Source of the DNA: an uncultured Dorea sp.
GTDB taxonomy: Bacteria > Bacillota > Clostridia > Lachnospirales > Lachnospiraceae
Length of the DNA: 64,000 bases
Assembly: GCA_910585725.1 (NCBI GenBank)
Contig: CAJUFA010000013.1
Span: 1-64,000, forward strand
Reading direction: 5' to 3'
The translations under genes and the position numbers were made by a program. This document shows positions 33,990-41,770 of the stretch, piece by piece. Below the pieces are notes generated by a model that had not been told where the DNA came from, did not search any database, and saw only the letters and a list, made by a program, of their open reading frames with translations. Position 1 is the first letter of the stretch. The number at the start of each line of letters is the position of its first letter.

Positions 33990-34091
33990 TTATGTCTGTA
34001 TGTATATTTGGCATGGCGGAAGGATGAATAGTATCTGGGAAAAGAATGGTATGGTAATATACGAAAAAGATAAGAACGAGGTGTTAAAGAT

Positions 34092-34760
34092 ATGGCGGCA
34101 ATTAATAATGACTGGTTGGAAGCGTTGAAAGAGGAGTTTCGCAAGCCTTACTACAGGAAGCTGTTTGAGACTGTTAATCAGGAGTATGGGACAAAACAGG
34201 TATTCCCGCCTGTGGATGATATATTCAATGCGTTTCATTTGACTCCGTTACATAAAGTCAAAGTAGTGATCCTGGGACAGGATCCGTACCATAATCACGG
34301 ACAGGCGCACGGGCTGTGTTTTTCCGTAAAGAAGGGTGTGGAAATTCCGCCCTCCCTTGTCAATATCTACCAGGAACTGAATGATGATCTGGGATGCCGG
34401 ATACCGGACCACGGATGTCTGACTAAATGGGCCGAGCAGGGTGTTCTGATGCTGAATACGGTGCTTACGGTGCGGGCGCATCAGGCGAACTCTCATCGGG
34501 GGATTGGATGGGAAGAATTTACGGACGCAGCGATCACGGCGTGTAACGGTCAGGACCGTCCTATCGTATTTATTCTGTGGGGGGCGCCGGCGCAGCGTAA
34601 GGCCAAGATGCTGACGAATCCGAAACACCTGATTCTGAAGGCGCCGCACCCAAGCCCGTTATCGGCCTACAGAGGATTCTTTGGAAGTAAGCCCTTCAGC
34701 CAGACGAATGCGTTCCTGACGGAACAGGGATTGGAGCCGATAGACTGGCAGATTGAGTAA
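34092..34760 (+). CDS. ung: Uracil-DNA glycosylase
   Basis: Removes uracil from DNA as the first step of base excision repair. The 222-residue, family 1 enzyme has the catalytic water-activating loop GQDPYHNHGQAHGLCFSV, the uracil-specificity stretch LLMLNT-like (VLMLNTVLTVRA) and the leucine loop HPSPLSAYRGFFG. The start has a plausible GAGGTG site. It is a housekeeping gene with no functional link to its neighbours. Confidence 0.97.
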   Translation: MAAINNDWLEALKEEFRKPYYRKLFETVNQEYGTKQVFPPVDDIFNAFHLTPLHKVKVVILGQDPYHNHGQAHGLCFSVKKGVEIPPSLVNIYQELNDDLGCRIPDHGCLTKWAEQGVLMLNTVLTVRAHQANSHRGIGWEEFTDAAITACNGQDRPIVFILWGAPAQRKAKMLTNPKHLILKAPHPSPLSAYRGFFGSKPFSQTNAFLTEQGLEPIDWQIE

Positions 34761-34773
34761 ACGGAGGTTTGTT

Positions 34774-36183
34774 ATGGGGAAATGGTATGATCTTATAATT
34801 ATTGGCGCCGGCCCGGGGGGATACGTGGCGGCGAAAAAAGCGGCAAAGTTAGGTATGTCGGTTGTCATCGTGGATAAGGGAGACGTAGGGGGCACATGTA
34901 TCAACCGGGGGTGTATTCCGACAAAAGCTCTCATCTATACGGCGACGTTGTATCGGGATATGAAAGAGTGCGGGAAATTCGGATTATTTGCCGAAGAGGT
35001 AGGATTTGATCTGCAGAAGATCTTTGAATATAAGGATCTGTCTGCGGCAAGAATGAGGGAAGACCTTGAACGGGAGTTTGACGAGCTTGGAATAACGTTT
35101 GTCCGGGGAATGGCAACGATTCAGAGCGACAGGCAGGTGCGGGTGGCAAAAGACGGCGGCGAGACGGAATATCTTACGGGAAGATATACTCTGATTGCGA
35201 CAGGGGCAAAGGCGCGTACGGTGGATATTCCGGGAATGGATCTCCCGGGAGTCATGACCAGCGAGGAATTGCTGACGTCAAACACGAGCGGATATAGAAG
35301 TCTTCTGATTCTTGGAGGAGGCGTGATCGGTATTGAATTGGCGACAGTGTTCAATGCTCTTGGCGGAAATGTGACTATTGTTGAGGTGTCGGACCGGCTG
35401 CTTCCTAATATGGACAGAGAGTTTTCGGATGCATTGGAAGAGATTCTCACAAATCGGGGGATTGAGATACATAAGGAAAGTATATTGGAAGAGATCACGA
35501 AAAAGGACTGCGGTTTACGCTGCCGTTATGTATGCCATGGAAAGAATCAGAAGGCGGATGTGGACGCAGTGCTGGTATCTGTGGGAAGAACGGCGAATAC
35601 GGAAGGGCTGTTTGACCCGGACGTACCGATCCGGACAGAACGGGGAAGAATCGTGGTGGATGATTTCTTCTCTACAAACATTCCGGGGGTGTATGCGGTG
35701 GGCGACGTGGTCGGACAGGTTCAGTTAGCGCATGTTGCTTCTGCTCAGGCCACTTATGTGGTGGAGAGAATGAACGACGTTCCGGCGTCCGTAATTGTCG
35801 AGATGGTGCCGAGCTGTCTGTTTGTGCCGATTTCTATCGTACCCAGTTGTCTGTATACGGATCCGGAGATCGCGTCGGTAGGGCTTACGGAGGAAGAGGC
35901 GCGAAAGAAAGGCGTGCCGGTCCGGTGCGGCAGATATGTGATGGATGGGAATGGACAGTCGATCATTTCGAAGGAAGAGCGCGGAGTGATCAAGATTTTA
36001 TTTGCGGCGGACAGCGACGTGATTCTGGGCGCGCAGCTTTTATGTCCCCGGGCGACGGATATGATCGGAGAGCTGGCGACGGCGATTGCCAACGGTTTAA
36101 CTTCTGCACAATTGATGTATGCGATGCGGGCGCATCCGACTTACAATGAGGCGATCTCCTGCGCGGTGGAGAACAGCCGGTAA
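34774..36183 (+). CDS. Dihydrolipoyl dehydrogenase-like flavoprotein with internal duplication
   Basis: A 469-residue FAD/NAD oxidoreductase; ATG 34774 follows CGGAGG and is preferred over the upstream frame start. FAD site IIIGAGPGGYVAA, redox disulfide GGTCINRGCIPTKAL, NAD site LILGGGVIGIELA and a C-terminal RAHPTYNEA with the catalytic His-Glu pair match E3-type lipoamide dehydrogenases. Near residue 345 the conserved VPSCLYTDPEIASVGLT is preceded by a second, similar copy (EMVPSCLFVPIS), so about 12 residues appear duplicated. No lipoyl, pyruvate dehydrogenase or glycine cleavage genes lie nearby, so the partner is unknown. The duplication sits at the start of the dimer domain and may affect activity. 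Confidence 0.85.
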   Translation: MGKWYDLIIIGAGPGGYVAAKKAAKLGMSVVIVDKGDVGGTCINRGCIPTKALIYTATLYRDMKECGKFGLFAEEVGFDLQKIFEYKDLSAARMREDLEREFDELGITFVRGMATIQSDRQVRVAKDGGETEYLTGRYTLIATGAKARTVDIPGMDLPGVMTSEELLTSNTSGYRSLLILGGGVIGIELATVFNALGGNVTIVEVSDRLLPNMDREFSDALEEILTNRGIEIHKESILEEITKKDCGLRCRYVCHGKNQKADVDAVLVSVGRTANTEGLFDPDVPIRTERGRIVVDDFFSTNIPGVYAVGDVVGQVQLAHVASAQATYVVERMNDVPASVIVEMVPSCLFVPISIVPSCLYTDPEIASVGLTEEEARKKGVPVRCGRYVMDGNGQSIISKEERGVIKILFAADSDVILGAQLLCPRATDMIGELATAIANGLTSAQLMYAMRAHPTYNEAISCAVENSR

Positions 36184-36206
36184 GAAGTTTTGTAAAGGAT
36201 ATTGAG

Positions 36207-36734
36207 ATGGAAGAGATAACATATGAATGGATTCGTTCTCACCGTAAGACAAGTGTGATCCAGGTCAGAGAAGACGGCAGAGTGATTGTGCGTACGCCTT
36301 ATTTTGTATCCCGCGGGGAAGTGGAGCGATCTATAGAAGAGAGGATGGACTGGATACGGAAGAATCAGGAAAAGCTTAAGGAAGCAAGCAGACAGAAGAC
36401 GGTGATCACAGAAGAGATGCGGAAAGACGGCGTGAAGAAAGCGCTGAAATTGATTCCGGAACGCGTTGAATATTTTGCCGGTCTTATGGGGGTTTCTTAC
36501 GGAAGAATCACCATCCGGGAGCAGAAGACGAGATGGGGAAGCTGCAGCTGTAAGGGTAATCTGAATTTTAACTGGAAGCTTATGTTAATGCCCCCTGAGA
36601 TTTTGGATTATGTGGTAGTGCATGAATTGGCCCATAGAAAAGAGATGAACCATTCCAGAGATTTCTGGAAGATTGTGGAGCAGGTGCTGCCGGATTATCA
36701 GGAGCGCCGGAAGCGTCTGCGTGAATTGGCGTAG
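36207..36734 (+). CDS. YgjP-like metallopeptidase domain protein (DUF45)
   Basis: A 175-residue protein with the zinc motif HELAHRKEMNHSRDFW (HExxH followed by a conserved N/H region) and the upstream RWGSCSCKGNLNFNW, which together define the YgjP/DUF45 family. No signal peptide is seen, so it is cytoplasmic. The natural substrate is not established. The C-terminus overlaps the upstream open frame of the next gene but not its likely start. Confidence 0.88.
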   Translation: MEEITYEWIRSHRKTSVIQVREDGRVIVRTPYFVSRGEVERSIEERMDWIRKNQEKLKEASRQKTVITEEMRKDGVKKALKLIPERVEYFAGLMGVSYGRITIREQKTRWGSCSCKGNLNFNWKLMLMPPEILDYVVVHELAHRKEMNHSRDFWKIVEQVLPDYQERRKRLRELA

Positions 36735-36774
36735 ATGCAGAATCGAAGATGATGAGAAGAAAGGCGGGAACTAC

Positions 36775-37227
36775 GTGGAGAAACCATACTTTCCCTTGTT
36801 TGTGGATCTTTCAGAGAAAAGTATCCTGGTGGCAGGCGGCGGAACCATTGCGACAAGAAGGGTGGACACGCTTCTGGAATTCGCAGGCCGTATCACGGTG
36901 GTTGCGCCGGAGGCATCCGATAGGATTATGCAGTTAAGCCGGGAGAATAAGATCTGCTGGATCAGAGATATTTACCGAAGGAAAATGATAGACGAAGCGG
37001 ATATTGTACTTGCAGCGACGGACGATCATGAGTGTAACAATCAGATTGCGGCGGACTGCAGGGCACGAAATATCCCAGTGAACACATGTCATCGAAAGGA
37101 CATGTGTGATTTTTATTTTCCGGGTATTATACGCCGGGAGAACCTGGTGATGGGGTTCTCATCCGGCGGGCAGGATCACCGGAAAATCAAAGAAATCCGG
37201 GAGAAAGTAGAAAATATATTTGATTAA
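36775..37227 (+). CDS. Precorrin-2 dehydrogenase-like protein (siroheme synthase N-terminal type)
   Basis: A 150-residue NAD-binding protein starting at GTG 36775, with AAGGCGG upstream. The start PYFPLFVDLSEKSILVAGGG, TIATRRVDTLLEF and later VLAATDDHECNNQIAADCR and VNTCHRKDMCDFYFPGI are the landmarks of CysG-N/Met8p enzymes that oxidise precorrin-2 to sirohydrochlorin. The dimerisation domain at the C-terminus is short. No other siroheme or cobalamin genes are in the window, so the pathway context is missing. Confidence 0.85.
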   Translation: MEKPYFPLFVDLSEKSILVAGGGTIATRRVDTLLEFAGRITVVAPEASDRIMQLSRENKICWIRDIYRRKMIDEADIVLAATDDHECNNQIAADCRARNIPVNTCHRKDMCDFYFPGIIRRENLVMGFSSGGQDHRKIKEIREKVENIFD

Positions 37228-37382
37228 GATTGATCGTGAATTATCAAACAAAGATGTCAGAAAATTAACACAATTTAGTGTCGGATTTTGTAGATTTTTG
37301 AAAATTATTGTGATAGAATAAAATTTAGTGTATATGCTTTAAACGTTACAAAAATACATTAATCAAGGGAGGTAGAACACGA

Positions 37383-37877
37383 ATGCTTTCTAAAAAATCT
37401 ACGGTTCAGTTCAACGGAACAAAAGAACAGGAGAAAGAACTGTTGGAGATGATCCATGAATTGAAAGAAGAGAAAGGCGCTCTGATGCCGATTATGCAGA
37501 GAGCCCAGGATATCTACGGATATCTTCCTTATGAAGTCCAGAAGATCATTTCTGATGAGACGGGGATACCGTTAGAGAAGATTTATGGAGTCGCAACATT
37601 CTATTCTCAGTTTAACTTAAGTCCGAAGGGACGTTACCGTATCTCGGTCTGTCTTGGAACGGCCTGTTATGTTAAGGGTTCCGGAGATATCTACAATAAG
37701 CTGATGGAAAAATTGGGGATCGTCGGCGGAGAGTGTACTCCGGACGGGAAATTTTCTCTGGATGCCTGCCGGTGCGTCGGCGCCTGCGGTCTTGCGCCGG
37801 TCATGATGATCAACGACGAGGTGTACGGACGGCTGACAGTAGACGACATCGACGACATTCTGGCCAAATATGAATAA
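37383..37877 (+). CDS. hydC: NuoE-like subunit of electron-bifurcating hydrogenase
   Basis: A 164-residue thioredoxin-fold [2Fe-2S] protein. The four cluster cysteines are in CLGTACYVKG and CRCVGACG, the spacing of NuoE/HndA/HydC. AGGGAGG precedes the ATG, and the stop is 23 bases before hydB. In HydABC-type hydrogenases this subunit relays electrons to or from the NuoF-like subunit during coupled oxidation of NADH and reduced ferredoxin to make H2. The upstream 155 bases are AT-rich; a TTAACACAA element (about 37265) resembles a half of a Rex site, but no full Rex palindrome is evident. Confidence 0.92.
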   Translation: MLSKKSTVQFNGTKEQEKELLEMIHELKEEKGALMPIMQRAQDIYGYLPYEVQKIISDETGIPLEKIYGVATFYSQFNLSPKGRYRISVCLGTACYVKGSGDIYNKLMEKLGIVGGECTPDGKFSLDACRCVGACGLAPVMMINDEVYGRLTVDDIDDILAKYE

Positions 37878-37899
37878 GAAAGGGAGGTATAAGGATAGA

Positions 37900-39777
37900 A
37901 TGAAATCTCTGGAAGAATTAAAAGCGATAAGAGAAAAGAACCAAGGGGAGATCAACCTCCGTTCCGGACACGACATGGCAGGATCAAAATACCGTCTGCA
38001 TGTTCTGGTATGCGGCGGAACCGGATGTACTTCCTCCGGCAGCCAGAAGATCCGTGAAAGATTGGTAGAAGAGATTAAGAAAAACGGGCTGGAGGAAGAG
38101 GTCGCGGTAGTTAAGACCGGTTGTTTCGGCCTGTGCGCATTAGGCCCGATTATGATCGTATATCCGGAAGGCGCCTTTTATGCGATGGTGAAGGAAGAGG
38201 ACATCTCGGAGATAGTGTCCGAACATTTATTAAAAGGAAATGTGGTAGAGCGTCTGCTGTATGACGAGACGGTTAAGGGGAATAACGAGATATTGCCGCT
38301 GCAGGAGACACAGTTTTACAAGAAGCAGCACAGGGTTGCACTGCGTAACTGCGGCGCCATTAATCCTGAGAATATCGAAGAATATATTGGAACACGCGGC
38401 TATGAAGCCCTGGGTACGGTCCTTACGACGAAGAAACCTGAAGAAGTGGTTCAGATTATCCTGGACAGCGGTCTTCGCGGACGCGGAGGCGCAGGATTTC
38501 CTACCGGACTTAAATGGAAGTTCGCGGCGGCGAACCAGGCGGATCAGAAGTATGTGTGCTGTAACGCCGACGAGGGCGATCCGGGAGCATTCATGGACCG
38601 TTCCGTATTGGAAGGCGATCCTCACGTAGTGTTAGAGGCTATGGCGATCGCAGGATATGCCATCGGGGCGTCACAGGGATATATTTACGTCCGTGCAGAG
38701 TATCCCATCGCGGTAGACAGACTGAATATTGCTATCAAGCAGGCGAGAGAGTACGGTCTTCTTGGCGAGGATATCTTCGGTACGGGATTCAAATTTGACA
38801 TTGAGCTTCGTCTGGGCGCGGGCGCGTTTGTCTGCGGTGAAGAGACTGCGCTTATGACGTCGATCGAAGGACACAGAGGAGAACCGCGTCCGCGTCCGCC
38901 GTTCCCGGCTTTGAAGGGGCTGTTCCAGAAGCCGACGATACTGAATAACGTAGAGACGCTGGCGAATATTCCGCAGATCATCTTGAACGGCGCCGACTGG
39001 TTCGCAGGTATGGGAACCGAGAAGTCCAAGGGAACAAAGGTATTCGCTCTCGGCGGCAAGGTTAAGAATACAGGTCTTGTGGAGATCCCGATGGGAACGA
39101 CCCTCCGGGAGATCGTAGAGGAGATCGGCGGAGGCATCCCGAACGGCAAGAAGTTCAAGGCGGCGCAGACCGGCGGCCCCTCCGGCGGATGTATCCCGGC
39201 AGAACAGTTTGATGTGCCTATCGACTATGACAATCTGATCGCCATCGGTTCCATGATGGGTTCCGGCGGATTGATCGTTATGGACGAGGATACGTGTATG
39301 GTGGATATCGCGAAATTCTTCCTGGAATTTACGGTAGACGAATCCTGCGGAAAATGTACGCCGTGCCGTATCGGAACCAGGCGCATGCTGGAGATTCTGG
39401 AGAAGATTACGAACGGTCAGGGAACGATGGAAGACCTGGATAAGCTTCAGGACCTGGCGGCCCACTTGAAGTCTAATTCATTGTGCGCCCTGGGACAGAC
39501 GGCTCCGAACCCGGTACTTTCCACCTTACGTTACTTTAAGGATGAATACATAGCGCATATCGTAGATAAGAAATGTCCGGCAGGCGTATGTAAGGCGCTT
39601 CTTTCCTACAAGATCGACGCAGATAAATGTAAGGGCTGTACGTTATGTGCAAGGACTTGTCCAAACGACGCGATCACAGGTTCTGTCAGAGAGCCTCATG
39701 TGATCAATCAGGATAAGTGCGTGAAATGCGGCGCCTGTATGGAAAAATGTCGTTTCGGCGCGATCTATAAAGAGTAA
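37900..39777 (+). CDS. hydB: NuoF-like NADH/FMN subunit of electron-bifurcating hydrogenase
   Basis: A 625-residue flavoprotein. Order of parts: an N-terminal thioredoxin-like [2Fe-2S] domain (CGGTGCTSSG, CFGLCALGP); the NADH/FMN site GRGGAGFPTGLKWKF with DEGDPGAFMDR; an SLBB region; the [4Fe-4S] site ESCGKCTPCRIGTRR; and a C-terminal pair of ferredoxin clusters (CKGCTLCARTCPN, CVKCGACMEKCR). This is the HydB/HndC layout, longer than respiratory NuoF (about 440 residues). It carries the FMN expected to bifurcate electrons between NAD and ferredoxin. ATG 37900 is preferred to the earlier frame start inside hydC. Confidence 0.95.
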   Translation: MKSLEELKAIREKNQGEINLRSGHDMAGSKYRLHVLVCGGTGCTSSGSQKIRERLVEEIKKNGLEEEVAVVKTGCFGLCALGPIMIVYPEGAFYAMVKEEDISEIVSEHLLKGNVVERLLYDETVKGNNEILPLQETQFYKKQHRVALRNCGAINPENIEEYIGTRGYEALGTVLTTKKPEEVVQIILDSGLRGRGGAGFPTGLKWKFAAANQADQKYVCCNADEGDPGAFMDRSVLEGDPHVVLEAMAIAGYAIGASQGYIYVRAEYPIAVDRLNIAIKQAREYGLLGEDIFGTGFKFDIELRLGAGAFVCGEETALMTSIEGHRGEPRPRPPFPALKGLFQKPTILNNVETLANIPQIILNGADWFAGMGTEKSKGTKVFALGGKVKNTGLVEIPMGTTLREIVEEIGGGIPNGKKFKAAQTGGPSGGCIPAEQFDVPIDYDNLIAIGSMMGSGGLIVMDEDTCMVDIAKFFLEFTVDESCGKCTPCRIGTRRMLEILEKITNGQGTMEDLDKLQDLAAHLKSNSLCALGQTAPNPVLSTLRYFKDEYIAHIVDKKCPAGVCKALLSYKIDADKCKGCTLCARTCPNDAITGSVREPHVINQDKCVKCGACMEKCRFGAIYKE

Positions 39778-39792
39778 TGGAGGATGGAGAAT

Positions 39793-41535
39793 ATGGAAAA
39801 TATTAATCTTAAAATCAATGGTCTTGACGTATCCGCTCCTGCAGGCTCTACAATCCTTGAAGCGGCGCATCTTGCGGGAATCAGGATACCGACGCTGTGT
39901 TATCTGAAGGAAATCAACGAGATCGGCGCGTGCCGTATGTGTATCGTTGAGGTCAAGGGAGCCAGGAATCTGGTGGCCGCCTGTGTGCATCCGGTCAATG
40001 AGGGGATGGAAGTATATACGAATACCCCGAAACTGATCGCATCCAGGAAGAAGACGCTGCAGCTTCTGCTTTCCAATCATGATAAGAAGTGTCTGTCATG
40101 CGTAAGAAGCGGAAACTGTGAACTGCAGCAGTTATGCCATGAGTATGGCGTGGAGGACGAGGATTTCTATGAGGGCGAGATGAATCATTATGAACTGGAT
40201 GATTCCGCGGCTCATATGATCCGTGATAATAATAAATGTATCTTATGCCGCCGCTGTGTCGCCGTATGTGAGAAGACGCAGGGAATCGGCGTGATCGGAC
40301 CGAATAACAGAGGGTTTGCCACGATGATCGGTTCCGCGTTCCATATGGGATTAGGAGAGACAAGCTGTGTATCCTGCGGTCAGTGTATCGCTGTCTGCCC
40401 TACCGGCGCGCTGTATGAGAAGGATTATACAAACCAGATTATCGAAGCGATCGCAGATCCGGAGAAATACGTGGTTGTACAGACCGCTCCGTCTGTCCGC
40501 GCGGGTCTGGGCGAGGAATTTGGCTATCCTATGGGTACAGACGTAGAGGGAAAGATGGCGGCTGCTCTGAGAAGACTCGGTTTCGACAAGGTTTTCGATA
40601 CGGACTGGGCGGCAGACCTCACTATTATGGAAGAAGCGAACGAATTACTGGAACGGATCAAGAACGGCGGCGTACTTCCGATGATTACTTCCTGTTCACC
40701 GGGATGGATCAAGTATTGCGAGCATTACTTCCCGGATATGACGGAGAATCTGTCGACTTGTAAGTCTCCGCAGCAGATGTTCGGCGCGATGCTGAAGACA
40801 TATTTTGCAGAGAAAGAGGGCGTCGATCCAAAGAATATAGTATCTGTCAGTGTGATGCCGTGTACGGCGAAGAAGTTTGAGATCGGAAGAGACGACCAGA
40901 GCGCGGCGGGGGTTCCGGATGTGGACATTGCGATTACCACCAGAGAACTTGCAAGACTCATTAAGCGCTGCGGTATCGAATTTACGAAGCTTCCGGATGA
41001 AGGCTTTGATAACCCGATGGGCGAGTCTACCGGCGCAGGCGTCATCTTCGGAGCTACCGGCGGCGTAATGGAGGCGGCTCTTCGTACGGCGGTCGAGACC
41101 CTGACAGGCGAGGAACTTGCGAATCTGGAATTCACAGACGTGCGCGGAACACAAGGAATTAAAGAGGCTTCTTATAATGTGGCAGGCATGGATGTGAAGG
41201 TTGCGGTTGCCTCAGGACTGGGCAATGCAAGGGAACTGCTTAACAAAGTAAAGGCAGGCGAGGCGGATTATCATTTCATCGAGATCATGGGATGTCCGGG
41301 AGGATGTGTCAACGGCGGCGGCCAGCCTCAGGTATCAGGCGATGTCCGTAACTTCACGGATGTCCGCGGTATCCGTGCAGGCGTACTGTACCGCAATGAC
41401 GCGGAGAAGGCGATCCGTAAGTCGCACGAGAATCCGGAGATCAAGAAGCTCTATGAAGAGTATCTCGGAGCGCCGGGAAGCCATAAGGCACACGAGACGT
41501 TACATACCAGCTATGTGAAGAGAACCGTGAATTAA
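39793..41535 (+). CDS. hydA: [FeFe] hydrogenase catalytic subunit
   Basis: A 580-residue enzyme producing or consuming H2. ATG 39793 has GGAGG 9 bases upstream; ATG 39784 would lack a site. The N-terminus has a [2Fe-2S] domain (CRMCIVEVKG), a His-Cys3 cluster motif (HDKKCLSCVRSGNCELQQLC) and two [4Fe-4S] clusters (CILCRRCVAVC, CVSCGQCIAVCP). The H-cluster is complete: TSCSPGW, MPCTAKKFE and EIMGCPGGCVNGGGQP. It forms a trimer with HydB and HydC. A strong terminator follows, separating it from the sensory genes downstream. Maturation genes hydEFG are not in the window. Confidence 0.96.
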   Translation: MENINLKINGLDVSAPAGSTILEAAHLAGIRIPTLCYLKEINEIGACRMCIVEVKGARNLVAACVHPVNEGMEVYTNTPKLIASRKKTLQLLLSNHDKKCLSCVRSGNCELQQLCHEYGVEDEDFYEGEMNHYELDDSAAHMIRDNNKCILCRRCVAVCEKTQGIGVIGPNNRGFATMIGSAFHMGLGETSCVSCGQCIAVCPTGALYEKDYTNQIIEAIADPEKYVVVQTAPSVRAGLGEEFGYPMGTDVEGKMAAALRRLGFDKVFDTDWAADLTIMEEANELLERIKNGGVLPMITSCSPGWIKYCEHYFPDMTENLSTCKSPQQMFGAMLKTYFAEKEGVDPKNIVSVSVMPCTAKKFEIGRDDQSAAGVPDVDIAITTRELARLIKRCGIEFTKLPDEGFDNPMGESTGAGVIFGATGGVMEAALRTAVETLTGEELANLEFTDVRGTQGIKEASYNVAGMDVKVAVASGLGNARELLNKVKAGEADYHFIEIMGCPGGCVNGGGQPQVSGDVRNFTDVRGIRAGVLYRNDAEKAIRKSHENPEIKKLYEEYLGAPGSHKAHETLHTSYVKRTVN

Positions 41536-41551
41536 ATAAATTGGTCGTTGA

Positions 41552-41592
41552 GAACAGCGTCCTGCTTTATCTGAAGCAGAGGCGCTGTTTTT
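41552..41592 (+). terminator. Terminator of hydCBA
   Basis: An imperfect stem (ACAGCG..CTGCTT with GAAGCAG..CGCTGT) ends in TTTTT 17 bases after the hydA stop. Confidence 0.75.
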
Positions 41593-41628
41593 GTGATATA
41601 GGAAACTTCCTTCCCTATATCACAAAAA
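41588..41628 (+). repeat. Perfect 15-bp inverted repeat in the hydA-hydS gap
   Basis: TTTTTGTGATATAGG and its exact complement flank an 11-base spacer. CCCTTCGGGAGGATGCGCCGAGGC-type GC-rich sequence follows directly (41629-41652), in an otherwise AT-rich gap. The combination looks like a small dispersed element rather than a simple terminator. Confidence 0.7.
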
Positions 41629-41676
41629 CCCTTCGGGAGGATGCGCCGAGGCACATTCTTTTTTATTAAAAATAGG

Positions 41677-41705
41677 TTGAGCAGACATTTGTGTTTTGTT
41701 ATAAT
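41677..41705 (+). promoter_or_regulatory. Promoter of the hydS sensory operon
   Basis: TTGAGC (41677-41682), a 17-base spacer and TATAAT (41700-41705), 66 bases before the hydS start. This makes the sensory genes a separate transcription unit from hydCBA. Confidence 0.75.
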
Positions 41706-41770
41706 AGGAGAAGTGAAAATGAAGAGGACAGCAGATAAATACATTACAGGATGAGGAGGACGAAGACAAG

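Noticed and set aside
37228..37382. Rex operator before hydC
   Set aside because: Only a half-site-like TTAACACAA; no inverted partner at the right distance.
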